A stretch of 64,000 bases of DNA from Glomus cerebriforme (lineage: Eukaryota > Glomeromycota > Glomeromycetes > Glomerales > Glomeraceae): positions 15,582 through 79,581 of the forward strand of contig QKYT01000559.1 of assembly GCA_003550305.1 (NCBI GenBank), written 5' to 3'. This document shows positions 44,209-56,206 of this stretch, piece after piece. A model generated the notes under the pieces. The model saw only the letters and a list, made by a program, of their open reading frames with translations, was not told the DNA's origin and did no database searches. Within the stretch, counting starts at the first letter, position 1. Every line of letters starts with the position of its first letter. A program made the position numbers and the translations under genes.

Positions 44209-47200
44209 TTATGTACTATTTTTAACTCTAAATTTAGGACTAATCCAAACCTCATAATCATTTTCATTATTAACATCACCGAATAATTTTAACGCTTTAA
44301 TTCTAAGAAAGTATTCTCCATTAGGTGCAATTATACCTTTATCATTTTTGTCATTTGGGTTATAAATTAAACCATCCCACTCAATTTTTAAGCTAGTTAA
44401 TTTTTGGGCAGGAAAATTATAAAAAGTTTTAATTACACCTAAAACTTTGTAATTATAATTCAGAACTTCAGTAAATATTGCATTCGTTGGAGTTGCAAGT
44501 CTTAAATCTACAATCGATATAGTCGATTCATCGGATGTTTTAAGTTCTGTATTATTAAATGTGAATGTTGCAACCTTGTTCTTATTTGTAGTTATATTGA
44601 CTAATTGAGGGAATTCTGGTGTTTGAAATATTGGAAGCCTCCTTGCGTCATCAGCTAATCCAGCTATGATATAAAAAAATTATTATTAGAATAATTAATA
44701 ATTTTGAATATTATACAAAATTAAATTTAATACTGTATTTAAAAATATTTACCATAAGGAACACTCATTACAGGCATTTTCTTATCTAAAGGAGTTACTT
44801 TCAACCATCCACTATAGAACCAATGTTCATCTTTAGATAAATTTTTTGGTGGGGTGAAANNTNNNNNNNNNNNNNNNNNNNNNNNNNNNNNNNNTNTAAT
44901 TAAATCCTTTTCAAATTTAACACTGGCATAATTGTTTGTTAGATATTCCAACTGATAATAATTTCTGACTAAAGTTTTGTTATGTCCATTAACACTTGGA
45001 GCTGGTAAATGTGATAATTTATATTTCATCTCTTTCCTTCCAATATTATAAATATTTAATGTATGGTACTTGTTAAAATGAACAGTATCATTCAAATTAA
45101 TTTTTGGTGGATATACAAAGCTAGTTGCCTTTAATGTATCATAGAAGTTGACAAATCCTGAACCTTGATGAAGTACTGAAGATAATAATTTATTTCGATC
45201 TTTAAGAGGGATGGCATAATTCATAAATGCAGTTCTTAATTGTTCAAAAGATTCTTGTTTTCCAAATACTTCAATATATAATGCTGCTACACCGGCCATA
45301 TAAGGTGAAGCCATGCTTGTTCCAGATAATAGTTGATAAGGTGATTTGTTAATTGGATAAGCTGAAAAAATAATTCCTCCAGGTGCGCAAATATCAGGCT
45401 ATTAAATTAATTAATTAATTAATTAAAATTATGAATATTTTCTAATATAAAGGTTCCATTTTATAACTTACTTTGATATCAAATTCTTCAGATAAACCCC
45501 AACTTGAGAATGAAGAAGGGGTCACGGCATAAGGATGTTCTTTCATATATCCATACTTATCAGAAAAATCTAATTCTAAATTTGGATGTTCTTCGAGATA
45601 TTTAATCAAAATATCACCTTGTTTTGAAGTAATAATAGCTCCCGGAATGACTGGATCAATTTCACGTAGAATTATTATTGCTTTTAGTGGTTCTTTTAAT
45701 AATCTATATATTAATTTAAAAAATATTTTGTTTTTAAAGAAAGGGTAGGTGTAAGATAATTTTAATTTACAAAATGAATTTTTTTTTCGATAGATGATTA
45801 ACTTACTTTAAACATGCTAATGATGTTGTATCCCTAGTGTCAATGATAGGTATTTTGTTTTCAGATTCTTTGTAATCATTTACATTACATTTAATAACTT
45901 TAGCTTTAGCTTTTTTGTAAGGAAGTGCTACTGCATCTTTATTCAAGTAATCTATTCAAATAATGAAATTATAAATTAGTTATAATTTTTAATTTTACTC
46001 AGTTAATAAGGAAAAAAAAAATAATTTTTACCAAGAACAAAATTTGGATTACTTGTATCAAAAGCTTTAAAACTTAAAAATTTATTTGTATCAAATGAAC
46101 CCACACTAATAGCATTTTTCGTGACTGCAGGATTCAAGTTTGTTAATATACCATCATCATCTCCATTATTACCTGATGATGCAGTAAATATTATTCCTTT
46201 ATGTTTAGCTAATTCATCCATCATTAGCGATGCTGGCGATCTAGCAGTTCCAGGGCCACCCTATAAATATTATTTAATTATTTTATTATTATTATTATTA
46301 TTATTTTACAGAAAATTTACTCAAACTTACAGCAGATATGTTGATAATTTCCATGCCATCATCAACAGCTTTCTCAAACGCTCTCATATATGTAATCTCA
46401 TCCGTTCTAAAGTCACTATTTCCCTCATTATAAGCATCAGCAGCACTATTATTTTCACAAGAAAGCATTTTATATGCTCCAAAGATAACATTTGGTGCTA
46501 CGCCTTCAAATCCTGTTTCAAGATCAAGACCTCCAATTATCGCTGCTACATGAGTTCCATGTCCATCGCAATCATCGAATGGATCATTAGTTTCGTTAAG
46601 AAAATTATACCCGTATGCTACTCTACAACCTGGTCCATAACATCCTCCAAGGGCAGGATGTCTATAGTCAATACCTGATAATAAAAACGATAAATTGAAA
46701 ATTTTTAATTTAATCAAGAGTAGTGAGATACTATAATTTATAGTATTTATTATATATACCTGAATCAATAATTCCAACTTTAACACCTTTTCCTGTGAGA
46801 CCTAATTTTTCGTGAACTTTTTTCACACCAGTAATTTCATGAACAGAATTAATATCATTATTAGGTGCGACTAGAATTTCTCCAGAATTAGTACGTTTAA
46901 TTAATTTCTGTTTATCAATCTTAACCGGTTTAGGTTTAAATCGTTTATATAATCTCTATATTCATAAAAGAAAAAACATTTATTTATTAATGAACTAATA
47001 ACTGTGGATAGTCATTTTTAGTTAATAATCATTCAGACACCTACCACAGGTTCAATACTTTCAACATGTTCAATTTCAGCAATTCTCTTTAAATGTCGTT
47101 CGTCAGTTTCAATAGTAATTCCGTTAGCGTATCGTTTAAAAGTATGCCCAATTTTAGCATCGATTCCACGATTTTTTAATTCTTTATGAAAATTAGAGTG

Positions 47201-47371
47201 TTGAGTTTCAATATGATCAAAAGATGAGGTGAAAGGGGATAAAGAAAGCTTGACATAATATGTATTTGCAAGTGTATGAGAAGATCGTTTGTTTATAAAA
47301 GCATAAGTCCAATTATTAAGTAATAACAAAAAAAATGTTAGATAAATTGCGAGATGTTTTTTTATTTTCAT
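44209..47371 (-). CDS. Secreted subtilisin-like serine protease (S8)
   Basis: A multi-exon gene starting at 47371 with a signal peptide (hydrophobic IYLTFFLLLL within residues 8-20). A propeptide of inhibitor I9 type follows (NTYYVKLSLSPF ... IEHVESIEP). The catalytic residues are visible: Asp in VGIIDS/GIDYRHPALGG near 46750-46650 (split by an intron), His in DCDGHGTHVAA near 46570-46540, the oxyanion Asn region IIFTASSGNNG near 46190-46160, and Ser in LSGTSMASPYMAG near 45335-45295. A C-terminal Fn3-like region with LKVTPLDKKMPVMSVPYG follows. The last exon (about 44665-44209) ends SPKFRVKNST. A run of undetermined bases at about 44860-44896 hides some 12 codons. Introns contain (TTA)n and (ATTA)n repeats. 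It likely digests extracellular protein. Confidence 0.9.
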
Positions 47372-48480
47372 TTTAAATATAATTGCTTCTAGTATTTATT
47401 AATTTTTTTATTATATCTGTAAAAAAGACACTTTATTTTTCTGATTTTTAAAGCTCAAACTTTTCATTTATATACTTTTCGTATTATATATCGTTATTTT
47501 CGTTATTCTATACACCAATTGATTGACAAATCGAGAATCTATTTTTGGACGATGATAATTATCAAATACCATAATTGTTAGTTGACATAACTAAATATAG
47601 ACAATTTATTACTGATTTGCACCAAAAATACTAATATTAAAAAATAATGTGGCTGAGCAGATCTTTCTTTGGAAACATTTTATATTACAAACCGGTTTTA
47701 ATAACCATCGAAAAATCGCAACCGAATAGACTAATCGAACGCTAATAAAGATTAAAATGATTTAATTAAATACGGACAAAACCGGTATAAAAATTTTTTA
47801 ACCGGCTAAAAATCTGATTAAACTTAGTTATAAATTTCAAAATAATTGGGGTCTCCGACGTAATTCTAAAAGAAAAGAAGAGCTGACGAATTTAGACGTT
47901 TGGCTAGCTTTTTGTTTGTATGGTCATCACTATTTATAGATTATTAGTGCCATATATTTATAAAAGCTTGAAAATATATTCTGTTGAGTAAAAGTTATTG
48001 TGAAAATTTCGTATATTACTTTAGTTTTACATTAATAATCATAACTATCTTTGGTAAACTATTAGAATTTGTTTATTCTTTTTTCGAAAACGTGAAGATT
48101 ATCGTACAGTATATACTGTGGCACACAGCATGAGAATTCACGGATTATTTATTATGCGATAATTTTTACTAACTACTGTATATACACTAACAATATTTAA
48201 TTATATTTCCGTTTTAATGCTGTATTACCAAGTTCAACAATTATTTTCTATAAATATACTGTATAATATTTTTGATAAAAGTGCACGTTTGTTTCCACCG
48301 CAGTTCTTTTCTAAAAAAAAGGTTTACCAAAAAAAAGTCTTAGACGATCACACATAAATATAGACTGTGAATTTGAGTTCTAACCATACAGAAGGTAAAG
48401 TTATAAAAGTACGTAGCAATTTCCAAATTAAACAAGTCTGTTAATCAGATTTAGAGGTTCGTTCACAGTCTAGTTCCTGA
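47372..48480. other. Gene-poor stretch upstream of the protease
   Basis: No gene is recognised. The first several hundred bases will include the protease promoter. Confidence 0.4.
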
Positions 48481-48483
48481 CTT

Positions 48484-48693
48484 TCAGATTGTACTAATCA
48501 TCAAGATATTTATAGACATGAACAATACTATCGCACCAATTATTAATTGCTTTTTACCTTTTACAACATATATAATGAATATTCCTGCAGCAAAAATTTC
48601 CAACGGTTTCCACAGCGATAGTTTATTGGATTTATGAGAGGGATTTAACGTTTGAGTTTTATCTGAGTTGTTTGAAGAAGCATCAATTTTAAT
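48484..48693 (-). CDS. Orphan last exon with two hydrophobic helices
   Basis: On the minus strand, after a good acceptor (...TTTAATACAG), a 69-codon open stretch runs to a TGA at 48484. It is polar at first (DASSNNSDKTQTLNPSHKSN), then LWKPLEIFAAGIFIIYVV, a KGKKQ turn, and LIIGAIVLFMSINILMISTI. The two helices with a basic turn look like a small membrane protein. Codon composition is richer than the surroundings. I could not identify the upstream exons with confidence; a coding-like piece near 49255-49180 is one candidate. No known family. Confidence 0.35.
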   Translation of the reverse strand: MKIDASSNNSDKTQTLNPSHKSNKLSLWKPLEIFAAGIFIIYVVKGKKQLIIGAIVLFMSINILMISTI

Positions 48694-48699
48694 CTGTAT

Positions 48700-49594
48700 T
48701 AAATGTTAGCTTAAAAATACCATATAAGTCATTTTTTTTTATTTGAACAAATTAATTTATCGTCGTCTAATATAGGAAAATAAGGGAATTCTCTAATAAA
48801 ACTAAGAAATTTCTGAAGAGAACTCTTTAGTGTAAAAATATTCCTCTCCTTTCCTGTCAACCGAAATCAAACATGATTTTTACACTATGATAATTCGCAA
48901 TTACCTGATTATGGTAGACACGAAACATTTCTAAACAGTAAATCGATATAGCCGCAGTTAATGAATAGTTAAATAATCACTTTATTTTATTACTTTGATT
49001 ATTTAATTATAAAATTTAATCAGTTCCAGGGTGATAACAGAACAGAAAATGCGATATATGCAAATAAACGATGCATGAATTCATTAACGGATTAAAAAGT
49101 TAGAAATTTACTACTGGAATCAGGACTCTGAGGTTATTACTAAGACTAAAAAACTCTTGCTTTCTATTTCTGACTATATAATATTTTGAACAATTTTTCT
49201 TCTGGGACGACTTATCAAATGACCATATTGTTCATCGTCTACCTGAGCCACGCAACTTCTTAAAATTTCTAAATTTATTGATTTTATGGTACACAAAATT
49301 TGTCGTAGAAAATAATAAATATTCTGAGATCTTAAATTTTCTAATTATACTTAACACCTCCGTCAATCCATAACTTTATTTATGGAGCAAAATATTTGTG
49401 ACAACAAATAAAAAAGTTAACTAAATCAAATTTGTTGTTAATTGAAATGAGAATTGTGTATAAAAATGTATAGTATATGTAAATGATGCAAACAACTTTA
49501 ATGCGAAATGAAAGATTTTAATAACTGCTCATCAGCTAATATAAACATTCATTATAATAAATTATTTATTCTATTTATTCTTTAATGTTATTTA
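48700..49594. other. Gene-poor stretch left of Tc1 copy 2
   Basis: No repeat or RNA gene is recognised. It may hold upstream exons of the orphan exon on the minus strand. Confidence 0.35.
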
Positions 49595-50899
49595 CAGTTC
49601 GCGCAAAAAGTAATGAGAAAATAATTTAATATGAAAAATTTTTAAAATTTTCTGCAATATTTAACTTACGAAAAAATTACACAGTAAACGCGTTTATTTA
49701 TGATGATCAGCACTGTTTTTGTTTTGCTTACATTTTGCCAAGGGTTACACATGGTACAAAATGGCCCATGTCGCACTAAAACAACGCCATACTTTAATAA
49801 CCTCTCTGTGGGAAAATGGCGTCCATGATGCTCACACTCTACACGAACTAACTTCTATTCCGCTCTCTACTGTTTATAAATATGTCAAAAAACTCAAAAA
49901 CAATATCACTTTAGACCCCTTACCTCGAACTGGCAGGCCAAAGAAACTTTCTCCTAAAAAACGCCGTTATCTTGGTCAGCGCATTTCCAAAAACAAATTC
50001 TCTACAACTCCTGAACTTGCTAATCTGTTAAATGTTAAATACCCAAACCTTGACATAGCTAAACGTACAGTACTTTATGAGCTTCACAACCTTAATTATA
50101 TTAGTACAGTTCCCAAATCTATCCCTCTTCTTACAGATAAACACAAGCAAAAACGTATTGAATTTGCTATGAAATACAGAAGACAAAACTGGGATAAGGT
50201 TATTTTCTCTGATGAAACCACTATTCAGATGTTTAGAAATACTCAAAAAGTATTCTACAAAGCTGGAACAAAACCTCCTCAAAAACCTATGGTTAAGCAT
50301 CCATATAAGGTTCATGTGTGGGGCGCCTTTTCAATAAAAGGTTGAATTGGTTTTCTCATGTTTACTGGCATTATGGATGGTGCATTCTATCGCGAAATCT
50401 CAAATGAAAATCTCTTTGAAAATGCTGATTCTATCATGAGAAGGGGCTGGGTCTTCCAGCAGGACAACGACCCAAAACATTCAGCTAAAGAAACCAAAAA
50501 ACTTCTCACAGATCATTGTCCAAACATGCTGGATTGGTCATCAAACAGCCCCAACCTCAATCCAATCAAAAATTTATGGTCCATTTTGAAGAGGCAGGTT
50601 GAAAGGGTGTTAACAAACTAGTAGCTGAAAAAAAATCAGTTACTGTTGAAATTTTTTGCGAAACAATTCAACAAGAGTGGGATAAAATTGAACCTAAAAT
50701 CTTTAATTTAATTCATAGTATGCTGATGAGATTAGAACAGATAATTGAACATAATGGCAATAAGATTAATTACTAAATAATTTGAACAATATTTTAATAG
50801 TATAATGAAGAACATTTCTTTAATTTTTTACATATTTCTGATTTTTAATTATTGAATAATTAATAAAAATATAATTTTCATTACTTTTTGCACAAACTA
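49595..50899 (+). mobile_element. Tc1/mariner-type transposon, copy 2 (nearly intact)
   Basis: Inverted ends of about 22 bases (CAGTTCGCGCAAAAAGTAAT at 49595; complement ending at 50899 with a few mismatches) lie between TA dinucleotides at 49593-49594 and 50900-50901. The interior codes for one transposase on the plus strand. Its G+C content and codon use are visibly higher than those of the flanks, which suggests a relatively recent insertion. Confidence 0.88.
49761..50775 (+). pseudogene. Tc1-like transposase, two lesions plus catalytic Glu lost
   Basis: The start is probably at 49761 (MAHVALKQRHTLI); an upstream ATG at 49719 is in frame. An N-terminal paired-type HTH (LHELTSIPLSTVYKYVKKL) and a GRPKK hook precede the DDE core: VIFSDETTIQMF near 50200-50235, VFQQDNDPKHSA near 50453-50490, and SPNLNPIKNLW near 50548-50580. 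The family has SPDLNPIENLW, so the third catalytic residue is Lys. An in-frame TGA lies at 50343-50345, and a one-base frame change near 50615 precedes the C-terminal end (VEIFCETIQQEWDKIEPKI ... INY, stop near 50775). Otherwise the protein is complete, about 335 residues. Confidence 0.85.
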
Positions 50900-50909
50900 T
50901 ATATAATTA

Positions 50910-51984
50910 ATATGCAATTTACCAATTTGATCTACAAAAGTATTGATTAATAGGAAGTTCATTAGGCCGAAATGTTTCAGATTTTGAAAAATAGTTTGCC
51001 CGTAGCATTACCATAAGTATCGTCAATTGTATTGTGGCTTTTAATAGTTTATTATTTAATTGATTTTTTAAAACTTTTTTCCCCATTACTCAATCATCCT
51101 ATTGCTTGAATTGATCCTAGTATTAATATCACTTAAGATTATAAACTGTGACTCATAAAATCTCATGACACATCCTTTGTAAATTTTACAAAAGGTAAAA
51201 ATTATAAATACCTACCATTTTTTTTAAAAAAAAATAAATTCACTGGAACTCTTTTCTCTCTATAATTTTATTTTCTCTTTATAACCCTCTTAATAATAAA
51301 CTACCCCTTTAAACTCTTTCTTATCTTTCCTTATACTATATATGAGGTCTTCCTAAGGAAAGACCAGTCGATAGTTGAATATCTCCTATCTGGCTGGTTT
51401 AGTTTCTTTTTAAATTCCTTTAAACTTCCTCTTCTCTTCCTTATACTGTATATGAGGTCTTCTTCATATTAGGCAAGGAAAGACCGGTCAGATAGTTGAG
51501 TATTTCCTATCTGCAGTTTGGTTTAGATTAGAATTCCCTTTTACTTTCATCCCTAATATTTTATCATAACATGGAGGTAGTACGCTAGTACCATAATGAT
51601 ATGTAAAGAGAACAAAAGAACAGCAAAAGGAAGTCAATCAAAACGATCTACAGATCTAGAAGATAAGTTACGAAGTTTTATCTATATTTCTAGAGAGAAA
51701 GAGACCAAAAGATATAAAAAAAGGATGACAGTAGGTTCAAGAAGGTTAATATGAGAAGAAATTCAATATTATAGTTAATTCTAGATTTTGTACTTTGTTT
51801 GATTAGCTTGATTAAACTTTCTGTAATAATTAAAAATATTCATTGTGTATTAATATTTTTATATATTACGTAGCAATGTAGCATCGAATTTATTAAATTT
51901 ATTATAATATTTTGTATTTGCCTCCTGAAAAAAAAATTGTAATCTTTATAAACTATTTTGTGTCTCAATCTCTCATCCATAAAA
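50910..51984. other. Intergenic stretch between Tc1 copy 2 and the kinase duplicon
   Basis: Apart from the tandem repeat at 51325-51526 (listed separately) no feature is recognised. Confidence 0.4.
51325..51526. repeat. Two tandem ~110-bp units, each with hairpin potential
   Basis: The units start at about 51325 and 51436. Both contain CCTTATACTRTATATGAGGTC, then AAGGAAAGACC, then GATAGTTGARTATYTCCTATCTG. GGTCTTCCT and AAGGAAAGACC are nearly complementary, and GATAG and CTATC pair in the second part, so each unit could form two small stems. The second unit has a 15-base insertion in the first loop. No coding sense is seen. Confidence 0.65.
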
Positions 51985-54955
51985 TTTTGATATTGATGAA
52001 TAATTATTTTATTTACTAACCAGAATTAACTTTAAATAATTTATGTTTACAGTATTACATATAATGCTTTATAATAAATAAAATTAATAAACTATTTTAT
52101 TAATATAAAATGAACTATTTAAATTACAGACTAAGAAACTTTGTAAGTCATCTTACTACTCTAATCTTAGTGTTTAAATAATTCAAAAATAATAAATAAA
52201 ATATAAATAAGAAATTTAAATGTCTAAACAAAATTATAAAAAAAAAATTCAGTAGTTTAATTTTAAGATTAAATGAAATTTAAACTAAAAAAATTCTTTA
52301 CCATCAGGAATTTCCAATTTGTCTTGTTCTTCTGAATGAAGATTTGGATTATTATATACTTCGTCTTTGTTTGTAAAATAAAACAAAATTGAATTATTAT
52401 TTGTTATAAAAAATAATTTCATAAATATAAGATTATTTTACATACCATCGATATAAGCATGATGTTGCATTGTCTCTTTATTATTATAATCGGAATCTAA
52501 AAATTTTTTTTAATAAATTAAATAATCATAATTGAATTGAATAATACATTAATTATTTTACTTGCCATTTTTTATTTGTAGTTTTTTAAATTTTTTGGAT
52601 GATTTTTTACTATTAACTAAAAAATTTAAAATGTAAAATTAATATTCATTCAATTATTTTAATACTATAAAACAAAAATTACCTTTAAAAATACAGCTTG
52701 TCTTTTTCAATGTACTGTTATTCTTTTGATTATTCAATTTATTTGATTTACCAAAATCATCAACTAAAGACAAAAGTTCAATCAATACTATTTCGTAATT
52801 TAATATTAATTTAAAATACTTACTATTATCAGGAATCTGAAATTCATCATATGAATGAAATGATTTACTGTAAAATGCTAAAAAAAATTTATAAATTAAC
52901 AATTTATAATAATTTTAAATAAAAAGTTGTTCACTTATACCTTTTTGTTCTTCTGTTATCATTTAAATCAAAAAGAAATTAATGTTTATATTTTTAAAAT
53001 AAATGAATAAAAGCTAAATAAAACATTATAATACCTTCTGTAGCATTCCTTGGTTCAGGAAAATTTTCAAATTGATGAACTTTACTTGTAAATAATCTGC
53101 TTGTATAATTTATTTCTAAATTATTTGTTTTATTCATTTCTAAATTATTATTCGCTTCTGATTCATTTGGCATATTTTGATATAATCTATAAATTTCTTG
53201 TAATTTATCACTAACTGTGTAAACATCTGGCCTTTTTAATGGATTATCATCCCAACATTGTTTCATTAAATTTTTATATTCTAAAGGAGTTCCTGAGATT
53301 ATTTTTGGTCTTATACCATTAATTATATTCATTGCAAAATAATAATCATGTTCATAATTCATAAATGGTGCTTGTCCAGACGAAATTTCCCACATAAGCA
53401 TCGCAACACTATAAATATCAGATGCAAAAGTAGTTTGTTTTCCTGCAATAACCTCAGGCGCTATATAAGGAAGATTTCCATATATACTATTTAATTGTTT
53501 ATCAGCTGGTCCACAAAATCCAAGATCACTAATAATGAATCTTTGATTAATTTGCGAATATAATATATTTCCAGAATGCAAATCTCTATGAATTGCATTC
53601 ATTTTGTGAATTCTATAAAGTGCAAAAATTATCTCGTAAGCAATTTTGATTCTTTCTTTCCATGTAAGTTGATTATGATTTTTTTGTAAATATTCTCTTA
53701 AATTTATAGTCATTTTGTTCATTACAAGCATGTAATTTCCATTTGATGGATTTTGTGTTAAACCATAACATNGAACNATATCTGNANNTTTATTGCANAT
53801 TGTAAAATGTGATTTAGCCTATAAAAAATAAAATTAGTTGGATTAATAATTTATTTTTAACAATTATTTATTAAAAAGTACTGCATTTTGTGAATAATTT
53901 TAGATTACAAACCTCTTCAAACCATCTTTGATTTGCATTTTCCACATTTTCTAAACTTTTAAGTATTACAATTTGTTTTCCAATTCTTTTTAACTGTGGC
54001 TGTTTAGAATCCCATTCTTCATAACGTCCATCAATCCAGATTGCCGTATAAATTTCAGAACATCCGCCTTTTGTTAGATATTCAATATTTTGGAAATTAT
54101 TATATGGGATCCATTCAATTATCGAATCTGGTTCATCAGTTTCCATTTGACATTTTTGTATTAAATTGTTGATATCATTATTTCCAGATGTCCAATTTGA
54201 AAAATTTGCTTTTAAATAATTTCGAACACAATATTCACAAAATAATGTTGCTAAACATTCTTGGTTACAATTTTCACAAACTCTTTTTGTTCCTCTATTA
54301 AAAAAAATTTTATTTTTGTCATACGTTTTATTTATTTCCTTTATTGCAAAAGATTTTTCATCATCTGTAAAAGATTTATCAGCAAGAACCATTTGTTGTA
54401 AAAGTTCATAATATTTGTTTATGTCATCGTGAATATTATAATTTATTAATGCGAATGCGTTATTAATTGCAGCATTAATTAATTCATATCGAATAGTGGT
54501 CATAATGAATTAGTTTAAATTGTGAGAAGATTATTTTTTCAGAACGGAGTTTTCGTATTTCTTAACTCCGAAATTAACCAAATTATCATAATCGTGTAAC
54601 AAATTGGTCATGAATTTTAATGTCACGTGCTACACGATAAAAAAAAATTTTTTTCCAAGAATTGCATCACTTTTTAATAACTTTCTCCTTAGTAACCATA
54701 CATGTAAATAAAATTTCAGAAATATTTTGATATTCTTTTATTAATTAAATTAAATGTTAAATTTTTTGTAATCTTTAATTTGTTACTGAATTTTTTAAAT
54801 TTTTACATGAGCGATCGGTCTTTGTGATTCATTCGACATTTTGGTATGATATTTCACTCGAATCTTAAGTATGTTTTTGGATGTTAGTAAAATACGATTC
54901 TTGAAATTTGTTGCGATGGGACAAAAAAAATAAAATAAAACTAAACTTGCATAAG
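51985..54955 (-). repeat. Kinase-bearing duplicon, copy 2
   Basis: This segment is collinear with 27617-30691. Upstream similarity includes the block around GTCACGTGCTACA(A/C)GATAA before both genes (about 30322 and 54622) and the word GATCGGTCTTTGTGATTCATT. Downstream similarity includes GACTAAGAAACTTTGTAAGT (about 27747 and 52129). Confidence 0.8.
52285..54503 (-). CDS. Protein kinase with Cys-rich N-terminus, copy 2 (8 exons)
   Basis: Exons: 54503-53913, 53818-53035, 52952-52941, 52877-52824, 52763-52683, 52616-52566, 52496-52446 and about 52364-52285, giving about 567 residues. The layout equals copy 1: CX2CX3CX5CX2C at residues 76-92, glycine loop 145-151, Lys182, HRD at 274-276 with Asn281, DLG at 295-297, APE at 317-319, then a low-complexity tail ending PDGKEFF. 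The GC donor of intron 6 is kept. The acceptor of the last intron seen in copy 1 (ACAG) is ACAA here; the next AG, six bases on, keeps the frame and drops two codons. Undetermined bases lie at about 53772-53799. Expected cytosolic Ser/Thr-type kinase, substrate unknown. Confidence 0.85.
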
Positions 54956-55205
54956 AAACAAGAATACACTTTTAAATATAAAATTGAAGGAATTCTAACC
55001 TAAACCAAACCAGTCATACAATACACTTAAAAAAAAATTATTTATTTTTTTTTTTTCGGAAGAAAGATCAAAATTAATGACTCAAATGTACTGCGCAATA
55101 TAAATCATGTGACAGAAAGTGACCCGATTTTCTGGGACCGATTTGCAATATTTAAATTCTATTTGAAACCTTAATTCCTAAAATTTTTTTTTCTCGTTAA
55201 ACGAA
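54956..55205. other. Spacer and probable promoter of the PQ-loop gene
   Basis: Short A/T-rich gap between the divergent kinase copy 2 and the PQ-loop gene; no specific element is identified. Confidence 0.4.
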
Positions 55206-55211
55206 ATTGAA

Positions 55212-56206
55212 ATGCAGAAAACACTTTTACAAAGTTCAATGGTAATTGGACCAGTAATAGGATATTTTGATCAAATAACAAAATTTCATAAAACAAAATC
55301 AAGTGCAGGATTTTCTTTAGATACAAGTGGAATATTATTAGTTAGTAGGTAAGCTAATAGTAATGATTTTCTTTTGATTAAACGTAAGATAAATTTTTAT
55401 TAAGCAACTTTGTTCTATATTCCGTATATTTTTTTGAAAGCATTATTCGAATTTTCTTTTGGTAAGACTTGTTTAATTTCTTTATCTTTTTATTTAAATA
55501 AAAAAAAAAATAGTAATACTTTTTTGTTATCGTAGGTTAGGGAAAAGATTCGATAATGTATTATTATATCAAAGTATAATTATGATAATATCCCAAATAA
55601 TAGTTTTATCCGAATGTATAAAATACCGGTTACCTACTTTATATAATCCGAGGCAAAGACAATTTTGGAATTGGAATCATTTAAGACCGTATTTAACTTT
55701 TCTTGGAATATTAACTGGTGGTTTATTAATATCTTATTTAATATTCGGTGGTCAATACTGGTTTATTGAGTTATTAGGTTTTGCGGTAAATTATTTTTGT
55801 TTTTTAAACTTTTTTATGTTTTGGGGTTTGAAATGAATTTGATTGATTAAATTTTTTTTTTTTTTTGTAGGCACTTGGTATCGAAAGTACTGTCCCTATG
55901 CCACAAGCATTACAAAATTTTCAAAATAAATCCGTATCAGGATTCAGGTAAAATTTTTTTTTTCAAAAGGGCTTTTATTTAATTCAACTAATCCAACCAA
56001 TCCAACTAATCCAACAATTTCTTTTAAAAATATTTTTTTTTTTTAGTCCAATGATATTATTAACGTGGTTTTTTGGAGATGCATTTAAAACTTTTTATTA
56101 TACATATACAGGAGCACCACTTCAATTTATTCTTTGTGGTATTGTACAATTATTGGTTGATTCAGTTATAATGGTTCAATTTGTTCATTTTGGAAAATAT
56201 TTATAA
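55212..56206 (+). CDS. PQ-loop repeat membrane protein (SLC66A2/PQLC1-like)
   Basis: Five exons join in frame: 55212-55348, 55441-55461 (21 bases), 55536-55785, 55871-55947 and 56047-56206, giving 214 residues. The first PQ-loop-like repeat holds GPVIGYFDQITKFHKTKSS followed by GFSLDTSGILLV; the second holds ALGIESTVPMPQALQNFQNK and GFSPMILLTWFFGDAFKTFY, and the protein ends near FGKYL. The order, the WNWNHLRPYLTF linker and the GDAFKTxYxxxxGAPLQF block are those of human SLC66A2 (PQLC1) and its fungal relatives. Members are seven-helix endomembrane proteins linked to lipid asymmetry or small-molecule transport; I infer the same for this one. No lesion is seen. Confidence 0.85.

Noticed and set aside
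46121..46678. 185-codon plus-strand frame over the protease gene
   Set aside because: It is the antisense shadow of the subtilisin exons, crossing an intron with a (TTA)n repeat.
42707..47660. Shared word TAATGTGGCTGAG near 42707 and 47647 as a common promoter element
   Set aside because: Only about 12 bases match and the flanks differ; two occurrences are not enough to call a site.
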